A stretch of DNA of 6,882 bases, from assembly GCA_902772085.1 (NCBI GenBank), contig CACXZL010000087.1, positions 1 through 6,882 of the forward strand, read 5' to 3'. Both the position numbers and the translations under genes were made by a program. A model generated the notes under the pieces. The model made no database searches. It saw only the letters and a list, made by a program, of their open reading frames with translations, and had not been told where the DNA came from. Positions 1 to 5,058 of this stretch are shown in pieces; the first letter of the stretch is position 1, and each line of letters starts with the position of its first letter. The stretch is from an uncultured Coriobacteriaceae bacterium. Lineage in GTDB: Bacteria > Actinomycetota > Coriobacteriia > Coriobacteriales > Atopobiaceae.

Positions 1-137
1 CACCCAGACTGCGAGTAGACAGTAATCCGCTTCACAATACCTGCATATGACACACCCGCTTCTTCGTGGTACCTACGAGATACCAGACCGTCCACCGTTG
101 CAAAAATACCGCTTGTGGTGCCAGATTTGGTGTTCAC
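1..137 (-). other. Possible partial reading frame, cut by left edge
   Basis: On the minus strand a frame runs without a stop from an in-frame TGA near 185 to the left edge, about 60 codons. The only plausible start inside it is a GTG at 135-137, giving 45 codons that begin VNTKSGTTSGIFATVDGLVS. I do not recognise the product. AAGG abuts the GTG with no spacing, so the ribosome site is poor. The base composition (about 48% GC by hand count over 1-210) is lower than in the genes to the right. It could be the start of a gene continuing outside the window, perhaps an acquired gene beside a tRNA, or simply a chance open frame. Low confidence. Confidence 0.2.
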
Positions 138-210
138 CCTTGGTACCAGAACCCATTCAAAAGAAAACAGACCAAACCAAATTCATGGCTTGACCCGCTG
201 TTTTAGTATA

Positions 211-295
211 TGGTAGGGGCGGCGGGACTCGAACCCGCAAGCCTTGCGGCGGAGGATTTTAAGTCCCCTGCGTCTGCCAATTCCGCCACGCCCCC
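211..295 (-). tRNA. tRNA-Leu (anticodon UAA)
   Basis: This is a complete 85-base tRNA. The acceptor strand GGGGGCG (289-295) pairs with CGCCCCT (215-221, one G-U pair), followed by discriminator A and an encoded CCA (211-213). The anticodon arm is GGGGA-CTTAAAA-TCCTC, with anticodon UAA at 259-261, reading the leucine codon UUA. The T-arm contains GGTTCGAGTCC. A long variable arm (around CCGCAAGGCTTGCGG) makes it a class II tRNA, as expected for leucine. It lies 302 bases downstream of the ppx gene in the same direction and probably has its own promoter. No clear terminator follows it. UUA codons should be rare in a GC-rich genome, so this is likely a minor isoacceptor. Confidence 0.97.
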
Positions 296-305
296 AAAAG
301 ATGCC

Positions 306-333
306 TATCTAGTTTAGCGCAACTGTTGAGCAA
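306..333 (-). promoter_or_regulatory. Candidate promoter for tRNA-Leu
   Basis: On the minus strand TTGCTC (328-333) and TAGATA (306-311) are 16 bases apart and end about ten bases before the mature tRNA 5' end, which would give a short leader. The hexamers match the sigma-70 consensus only moderately. A second TTGACC box (350-355) lacks a well-placed -10. Inferred from spacing only. Confidence 0.3.
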
Positions 334-491
334 CACCATGTAGAAAGCCGGTCAAACGCAAAAGAAACGTTTGTAATTGTTGGATCCGCATGAAAAGCAA
401 CTGGCGCCAATGCTGCTCATGCAAGCGATCGTGCTCGAAGCGACAACACGTGCACAAAGGGCATCATGTCATCGGATTGTCTGTTGCATGT

Positions 492-529
492 CCGTGTGTG
501 CACACGGCCGTCCCGCCCGCGTGCACACA
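492..529. repeat. Nested GTGTGCACAC-type inverted repeats
   Basis: CCGTGTG (492-498) pairs with CACACGG (501-507) around a two-base centre. The larger arm TGTGTGCAC (495-503) pairs with GTGCACACA (521-529) across a 17-base GC-rich loop. The two foldings compete for the left arm. The DNA is noncoding and sits between ppx and the tRNA. Its function is unknown; it could be a transcript-end structure, a protein site or part of a dispersed palindromic repeat. Confidence 0.6.
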
Positions 530-532
530 AAT

Positions 533-575
533 GGTGTCAGTTCCTCCGTCCCCATGACACGCCCCATGACACGCC
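533..575. repeat. REP-like palindrome with 12-base tandem duplication
   Basis: GTGTCA (534-539) is the reverse complement of TGACAC (555-560), with a 15-base pyrimidine-rich loop between them (TTCCTCCGTCCCC core). The right arm is then duplicated: CCATGACACGCC occurs at 552-563 and again, identically, at 564-575, offering a second TGACAC arm at 567-572. The size, the GC-rich loop and the extragenic position resemble REP-type elements mobilised by Y1/RAYT transposases. That link is from memory of such families, and no transposase is present here. Confidence 0.55.
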
Positions 576-597
576 GGTCTTCGGCGGAGCGGAAACC

Positions 598-1578
598 CTA
601 CAGCTGCGGCACCCAACCTACCGGCGACGGACGGCCATCCACTGTCGCGGCCACCGTGAGCGATAGCCCGTACAGCAGGTCGCTCTCACTCACCGTGACC
701 TCGTCAAACCCCGTCGTTCGCATGATCTCGCACACGGCCACGGTACCACCCAGAATCACTGGGGCACGCTTGGGCTGGATTCCCGGCAAAGTCGCGCGCT
801 GCTCCACCGTGATGCCCGACAAGAGCCGCTCTTCTTCCTCCACCATGCTGCGCGACAGTGTCGACAGGTGCACGTACCTCGACTCATACGGTACGAGCGA
901 CTTGTGCACTGCCACAAGCGTCGTGGCCGTGCCGCCCGTCACCACAACGCGATCCGGCACCTCCATCTCCCCGTTCTTCCAGCCGAAAACCGGCTCAAAT
1001 GCCTGCGCCGCAAATTCATGTGCAGCTGCAAGGTCGTCCGCACTCGGCGGATTGGTACGACTCAAGAACTTCTCGGTAATGCGTCTGCATCCCACGTCGA
1101 TGGAGCGCACGAAGTCAAGCTGAGGCGTACGCTGCATACTCAACGAGCCAAGGGCAAACTCGGTAGAACCACCGCCATTGTCGGCAACCAGAAGCCTCGA
1201 CGACGGAAAATCCTGCGCCACGCCCAGAAACGTGAGCATGCCCTCGATCTCGCCCGGAATTACCTGCGCCTTCAGGTTGCGATCCGCCAACGCACCGAGC
1301 AGATCGGCCGAATTTCGCGCGTCGCGTGCCGCACTCGTAAGCGTACAGCACACCGTCGCCACATCCGCCTGCGCGATCTGCGCCAAATAACCGTCTATGC
1401 ACGTAAGAAGCCGCTCGCAAGCCGTCTCCTTCAGCACGCCGGTCTTGTCTACGTCCTCGCCAAGGTTCACGATGGTGGATCGGCGCGAAATCCTCGCCAC
1501 GTGGTCTGACTCGACGTCGGCGATGGCAAGCCGTGCCGTCACCGTTCCCACGTCTATAACGGCAACCCGTGTGGTCAT
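598..1578 (-). CDS. ppx: Ppx/GppA-family phosphatase (exopolyphosphatase or guanosine pentaphosphatase)
   Basis: The predicted 326-residue cytoplasmic protein has the ASKHA sugar-kinase-like fold of Ppx/GppA enzymes, which remove terminal phosphate from polyphosphate or pppGpp. Motifs run in order: IDVGTVTARL (first phosphate loop, residues 8-17), PGEIEGMLTFLG with Glu112 at the usual catalytic-base position, VADNGGGSTEF (second phosphate loop, 132-141), VVTGGTATT (212-220) and a C-terminal VSESDLLYGL. The length fits the short actinobacterial form rather than the roughly 500-residue enterobacterial Ppx, which has extra HD and C-terminal domains. I chose ATG at 1576-1578 because GAGGGG lies eight bases upstream and the Ppx motif begins at once; an upstream in-frame start would add 20 residues overlapping the preceding gene. 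It begins five bases after the divIC stop, so translation is probably coupled. The substrate cannot be settled from sequence. Confidence 0.93.
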   Translation of the reverse strand: MTTRVAVIDVGTVTARLAIADVESDHVARISRRSTIVNLGEDVDKTGVLKETACERLLTCIDGYLAQIAQADVATVCCTLTSAARDARNSADLLGALADRNLKAQVIPGEIEGMLTFLGVAQDFPSSRLLVADNGGGSTEFALGSLSMQRTPQLDFVRSIDVGCRRITEKFLSRTNPPSADDLAAAHEFAAQAFEPVFGWKNGEMEVPDRVVVTGGTATTLVAVHKSLVPYESRYVHLSTLSRSMVEEEERLLSGITVEQRATLPGIQPKRAPVILGGTVAVCEIMRTTGFDEVTVSESDLLYGLSLTVAATVDGRPSPVGWVPQL

Positions 1579-1583
1579 CTCAA

Positions 1584-2561
1584 TCACCCCTCGTCGTGCG
1601 TGTAGCCAAAGATCGCATCCAAGTAGCCCACATACCAAGGCATGTGCTTTTCATGCTCCTCTAAGGCTCCCTGCACCCGCTCCGAATCGGATATCGTATC
1701 GTCCTTGAGCCCCCTCACTACCAGGGCCTCTTCATCAGGATACACGTAACCGCGACTGCGCGCTTCGTCTTCGATGCCTTCGAGAGAGCTCAGCCGCTCC
1801 ACTTCGTGGTTTAGCTCGGCGTTTTGCTCCAAGAGTACCTCGTACTCCGCCTTGCTCCTACCGGCATCGCGCCATGCGTGATAATACGTACGTACCGGAC
1901 CGCTCATCATCGCGATTACGATGCCTATCACTGCCACCACCATGAGTGGCGTCACGAGCGCAGACCAGCTAAATCTTGAGATATCCAGCCGAGGAATCCC
2001 AAACCCGCGCTGACGTAAGCGAGCAACGATCCCTTCATGCTCAGACTCTCTCGTGTAGACCGCAGGACGTGCATAAACGCTATCAAAGCGATCGGCATCC
2101 ACGCGACGCGCCGTTTCGCCTCTACCATGCGGCCTCTCTGTGCCAAGGCGCGTGAGACCTATGGCGCGAGCTCCCGAAGCCGAGATGGACGTAGCGCCCA
2201 CGGACCGCTTTCGCACCTGATCGGCACCGCGCAAACGCTCGCGATCAGCGCTACGCGTACGGACAGTTCGCGCCGCCCGTGCGTCTGCGTTTCGCTCACC
2301 TTGAGCATTCCGCTCTGCCCTGGGCCTCGCGCTCTCCGCAGATTTCTCTGCGTTGCGCGTGTCTCGCATACTTCTCACGGTACGGGCATGTCCAAGACCT
2401 CCGGACCGCTTTGGGCCATTGGGGCCTCGTTCCGTCAGCTCTTCATCCACGTCTCTCCCGCGCACTGAAGAAAGCCCCTCCAAGGCACGCTGCCTGGAAG
2501 CGTGACGCTCTGCGGATACAGAGCCACGACGGGATGGGTATGAGGTCTGAGAGTAATTCAT
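1584..2561 (-). CDS. DivIC/FtsB-like septum formation initiator with long basic N-terminal tail
   Basis: This is a predicted 325-residue single-pass membrane protein. One transmembrane segment lies at about residues 200-220 (LVTPLMVVAVIGIVIAMM). A coiled coil follows at about 233-262 (AEYEVLLEQNAELNHEVERL), then IEDEARSRGYVYPDEEALV, the conserved region after the coiled coil of DivIC/FtsB proteins. These bridge FtsL/FtsQ-type partners in the divisome, with the coiled coil outside the cytoplasm. Residues 1-195 are a cytoplasmic tail rich in Arg, Ala, Glu and Ser without a recognisable fold; FtsB of E. coli has almost no such tail. ATG at 2559-2561 is chosen as start, though no clear ribosome site precedes it; an in-frame TTG at 2598-2600 would add 13 residues. 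It is followed within five bases by ppx. The exact family member (FtsB, DivIC or FtsL-like) is uncertain. Confidence 0.85.
   Translation of the reverse strand: MNYSQTSYPSRRGSVSAERHASRQRALEGLSSVRGRDVDEELTERGPNGPKRSGGLGHARTVRSMRDTRNAEKSAESARPRAERNAQGERNADARAARTVRTRSADRERLRGADQVRKRSVGATSISASGARAIGLTRLGTERPHGRGETARRVDADRFDSVYARPAVYTRESEHEGIVARLRQRGFGIPRLDISRFSWSALVTPLMVVAVIGIVIAMMSGPVRTYYHAWRDAGRSKAEYEVLLEQNAELNHEVERLSSLEGIEDEARSRGYVYPDEEALVVRGLKDDTISDSERVQGALEEHEKHMPWYVGYLDAIFGYTHDEG
1587..1592 (-). promoter_or_regulatory. Ribosome binding site of ppx inside the end of divIC
   Basis: On the minus strand GAGGGG lies eight bases before the ppx ATG and overlaps the last two sense codons of divIC. 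This decides the ppx start and suggests that ribosomes ending divIC re-initiate on ppx. Confidence 0.7.
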
Positions 2562-2614
2562 GCCACGGCTTCGTTTAGGGTTCGTATAGGGCACTTGCAA
2601 AACACGGGTGCCTT

Positions 2615-2643
2615 ATTATGTCACACCTTGGCGGAAAACATAA
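2615..2643 (-). promoter_or_regulatory. Candidate promoter with overlapping dyad upstream of divIC
   Basis: On the minus strand CATAAT (2615-2620) is a good -10 match, and the hexamer 17 bases upstream, TTATGT (2638-2643), is a poor -35. The same bases form a perfect six-base inverted repeat, TTATGT/ACATAA with a 16-base spacer, so a regulator could bind over the promoter. Transcription would begin about 50 bases before the divIC ATG and cover divIC and ppx. Inferred only. Confidence 0.35.
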
Positions 2644-2736
2644 GAACCCAACAAGACCTCACTTTCGAAGAATCGGTGTTCCATGCATCCAAGGCCAACG
2701 GCATCCAAACAAACTCCCGCGCAGGCATCAAGCAAC

Positions 2737-2762
2737 CTCGACGAGCCTTCACACACGTCGAG
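2737..2762 (-). terminator. Possible stem-loop downstream of SGNH-mazG
   Basis: CTCGACG (2737-2743) and CGTCGAG (2756-2762) form a seven-base stem with a 12-base loop, starting about 19 bases after the SGNH-mazG stop on the minus strand. The bases that follow are not T-rich, so it is not a typical intrinsic terminator; it may protect the mRNA 3' end or be chance. A competing GAGCC/GGCTC pair overlaps it. Confidence 0.25.
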
Positions 2763-2780
2763 ATCGGGGCTCCATCCACC

Positions 2781-4766
2781 TCACTCACGAGACTTTACGT
2801 CGTTCCAGAGAACGTTGAGCCCCATCGTATCTAGCTGGGACAAGTCAGCTTCTGCCTCCATGGCTGCCCAACGTTTACGGAACTTGCGGTTTGACGCTGC
2901 CAAAGCCTCCTCGGCATCGATGCCGGAACGCCGCGCAACGTTCACCAACGCAAAGAGCAAGTCACCAAACTCTTCCATCGCCGCTTCGGTGCCTGGCATC
3001 TCGCGCTCAAACTCCTCGCGTTCCTCCGCGACCTTCTGCCAGATCTCTTCCACGGTATCCCATTCAAAGCCGGCCTTCGCCGCGCGTCGAGAAATCTTTT
3101 GCGCTTGCATGAGCGCCGGCAGCGACCGAGGCACTGAGTCCAACAAGCCCGGACGCTTTTGTTCTGCAGCCGCAGCCTCCCGTTCCGCCTTTTTCACGGC
3201 CTCCCATATGTCGAGTGCGGCGTCCGACGAGCCCGCCGTGCCCATGCCGGCCAGCTCTCCAAACACGTGGGGATGACGACGGATGAGCTTCTGGTTGAGC
3301 TCGCGACATATGTCGTCGATGGTGAACTCGCCCTCGTCAGACGCTATCTGCGCATGGAGCAGCACCTGCTCCAGCACGTCGCCAAGCTCCTCGATGAGAT
3401 GTGGCATGTCATGCTGGGCAATGGCCTCCACCGCCTCATAGGCCTCTTCGACCATGTTTTTTGTGATGCTCTCGTGGGTCTGCTCTTTGTCCCACGGGCA
3501 GCCGTCGGGTTGGCGCAGGCGCCAGATGGTGCGTACGAGCCTGTCGAATTCCGGATGCTCCTCGGGCGAGTGACTGCGCATGGCCGTCTCGCGGTCAATC
3601 TTCTCCTCGATGGACACAAACTCGCGCATCCGGTCGCTTCCCCAACTCGACGAGGTGCGCTTCGCCACGCTCTTCGCCACTTGCAGATCAACGCTGTCCG
3701 CACACATCGCCTCGAGCAACAGGTCGGCCACAAGCCCCATGCACTCCGGCCCAGGGTGCAACACGCCGTCCGAGAAGAGCGAGGGGTCCTTTGGGATGCC
3801 GTGGTAACCATCCACCATCCGCACGTTTGAATGGCGCGAACAAACCCTTCCCAGCATCTGATGCATCCACGTCAGGGGCTCGTCACACGGCTTGGGCTCG
3901 TGCTCGTCCGCACGCCACAGAGGCGAGAGCACGTAGATGGGCGTGTGGGGAAAGTACCAGCACAGACGGTCGAAGTAAGACACCGCACCGCCTTCGATGG
4001 CTTCGCCGGACCTCAAGCGCGACCAGTCGTTGGTGCCATAGGCCACCACGATGACCTCGGGCTTGTCTCCTCTCCAGAGCGAGAAGGCTCCGAGCGATTC
4101 TTCGTCAAACACGTGGCCGGCGACGGATTGGTTTACCAGGTCTATGCCGAGCGTGTTTGCCACCTGCGCGGGATACGCATAGGATGGACGGCCGCATATG
4201 AAACCCTGTGTGATGGAGTCGCCAAACGCCAGCAGGAAGCCACGTGCTGGCACAGGCTTGAGTGAACCGTTTGTGCGCAGGTTTCCCACGGAGACGCACA
4301 TGATGTTTGGCAGGTAGATGCGCACTTCGACCTCGTCGTGCGTGGAATTGCCAAAGGCAAAGCGAAGCGTGCCGTCGATGGGCGCCACCGTAGCCACAAG
4401 TCGACCGTCCACCACGAAGTCGATGCCGTCCACGTTGCCCTCTTCTGCCATGCCGTACGGCGGTCTCCCCTCGTTCATGCTCCCCCGCATCACGGACTGG
4501 TACAGAACATGCTGTGGATTCAGCGGACGCACGATCGTGCAGTCCAGCGACACCTCGCTGCCGTCAGTCATGAAGTCGAGCACCACGCCGGCTGTGGCGA
4601 GCGCGCGGTCGTATCGGCCTATGCTGTCGAAGTGGTCCATCTGCTCGGGAAAGAAACGGTGCGGAATGACTTGACCGTTGCCGAGTTCCTCGAGGTGTAC
4701 TGCCCCGCGTACGAAGGGGGCAAGTGGATGGTTTGTGCGCACGGCAACGACGTTGACTACAGTCAT
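2781..4766 (-). CDS. SGNH/GDSL hydrolase fused to MazG nucleoside triphosphate pyrophosphohydrolase
   Basis: One unbroken frame encodes 661 residues. Residues 1-175 resemble the all-beta N-terminal domain of some SGNH esterases. Residues 176-355 are the SGNH domain: FGDSITQG (Ser184), NQSVAG (Gly217), AYGTND (Asn246) and SDGVLHPG (Asp333, His337). Residues 404-661 match a whole MazG of E. coli length (about 263), with DGCPWDKEQT and two EExxE...ExxD metal sites: Glu440/441/444 with Glu460/Asp463, and Glu581/582/585 with Glu599/Asp602. MazG splits NTPs into NMP and pyrophosphate, and the SGNH half is presumably an esterase or deacylase of unknown substrate. With no signal peptide or membrane segment, it is probably cytoplasmic. 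ATG at 4764-4766 is chosen because GGAGG lies six bases upstream; an in-frame start 19 codons earlier lacks this. An internal ATG (3627-3629, Met380) preceded by GGGGAA could also yield MazG alone. Confidence 0.9.
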   Translation of the reverse strand: MTVVNVVAVRTNHPLAPFVRGAVHLEELGNGQVIPHRFFPEQMDHFDSIGRYDRALATAGVVLDFMTDGSEVSLDCTIVRPLNPQHVLYQSVMRGSMNEGRPPYGMAEEGNVDGIDFVVDGRLVATVAPIDGTLRFAFGNSTHDEVEVRIYLPNIMCVSVGNLRTNGSLKPVPARGFLLAFGDSITQGFICGRPSYAYPAQVANTLGIDLVNQSVAGHVFDEESLGAFSLWRGDKPEVIVVAYGTNDWSRLRSGEAIEGGAVSYFDRLCWYFPHTPIYVLSPLWRADEHEPKPCDEPLTWMHQMLGRVCSRHSNVRMVDGYHGIPKDPSLFSDGVLHPGPECMGLVADLLLEAMCADSVDLQVAKSVAKRTSSSWGSDRMREFVSIEEKIDRETAMRSHSPEEHPEFDRLVRTIWRLRQPDGCPWDKEQTHESITKNMVEEAYEAVEAIAQHDMPHLIEELGDVLEQVLLHAQIASDEGEFTIDDICRELNQKLIRRHPHVFGELAGMGTAGSSDAALDIWEAVKKAEREAAAAEQKRPGLLDSVPRSLPALMQAQKISRRAAKAGFEWDTVEEIWQKVAEEREEFEREMPGTEAAMEEFGDLLFALVNVARRSGIDAEEALAASNRKFRKRWAAMEAEADLSQLDTMGLNVLWNDVKSRE

Positions 4767-4772
4767 GGCAAT

Positions 4773-4777
4773 CCTCC
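4773..4777 (-). promoter_or_regulatory. Shine-Dalgarno site fixing the SGNH-mazG start
   Basis: GGAGG on the minus strand sits six bases before the ATG at 4764-4766. It is the clearest ribosome site in the window and argues against the earlier in-frame start at 4823. Confidence 0.8.
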
Positions 4778-4788
4778 GATACAGCTGC

Positions 4789-4800
4789 GTATACGTATAC
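4789..4800. promoter_or_regulatory. Perfect 12-base palindrome in the SGNH-mazG leader
   Basis: GTATACGTATAC is its own reverse complement and lies 23 bases upstream of the start codon. It contains TATACG, which could serve as a -10 box on the minus strand (no good -35 is visible), so it may be a promoter element, an operator or both. Inferred from symmetry only. Confidence 0.35.
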
Positions 4801-5058
4801 ATGCTACAACGTGCGGTTTGCATGCGCCATTACGCGCTCGCAGACGGTCACGAGGAGCGGGGACGAACCCGCACCGAGTCGCATCACCACGAATGTCGTT
4901 TCAAAGGCCGCTCTTCGTCGCGTGAACCTGAGTTTAGGAATTGTTTCAAAATAACTTGCCCGCACGGAAGGTTCGGCGGCGCATGCGCCCGCTTATCGTC
5001 GGTCGGCGTAGGCCCTGATTTTTGGCCACTGGTGCAGGCCCCTTGCGCCTCCAGAGGT
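4801..5058. other. Spacer between elp3 and SGNH-mazG
   Basis: No convincing gene is seen on either strand. A perfect palindrome GGCGCATGCGCC lies at 4978-4989. Just after it on the minus strand a weak GCCGCC/GCGGGC pairing precedes AAGTTATTTTG, which might be a poor terminator for elp3. A short AT-rich island (about 4930-4955) follows. Confidence 0.4.

Larger units (their letters stand above)
296..597. other. 302-base intergenic region with short palindromes
   Basis: This region lies between the end of ppx and the tRNA. The part nearest the tRNA (296-380) is relatively AT-rich and holds the candidate tRNA promoter. The part from about 490 to 590 holds overlapping inverted repeats, a 12-base tandem duplication and a small GCCG/CGGC hairpin (573-585). 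I see no convincing gene in it: minus-strand frames are very short, and plus-strand frames entering from the right are antisense shadows of ppx. No stem is followed by a run of T, so no ordinary intrinsic terminator for ppx is evident, although the palindromes could act as one. Confidence 0.6.

Noticed and set aside
492..575. CRISPR array
   Set aside because: The repeats are too short, adjacent without unique spacers, and of several different kinds.
377..1123. Long plus-strand frame (248 codons) opposite ppx
   Set aside because: It lies mostly antisense to ppx, whose motifs are unmistakable; its product is low-complexity Ser/Thr/Arg sequence without family features. It is a GC-rich shadow frame.
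1579..1638. In-frame upstream extension of ppx (20 residues)
   Set aside because: It would overlap the divIC coding end, lacks a better ribosome site, and the Ppx fold starts at the ATG at 1578.
2618..2725. Minus-strand 35-codon frame beginning ATGCCTGCG in the gap between SGNH-mazG and divIC
   Set aside because: No ribosome site, no family resemblance, and it overlaps the candidate divIC promoter. Probably chance.
3159..3830. Plus-strand frame of 223 codons inside the MazG region
   Set aside because: Antisense to conserved MazG and SGNH coding sequence, with no recognisable domain.
4767..4823. In-frame upstream extension of the SGNH-mazG gene (19 residues)
   Set aside because: GGAGG at 4773-4777 is correctly placed for the ATG at 4766 and would lie inside the longer form.
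4850..4885. tRNA T-arm-like sequence (minus strand GCGGGTTCGTCCCCGC)
   Set aside because: The loop has six rather than seven bases, and no acceptor, D or anticodon arm could be found around it.
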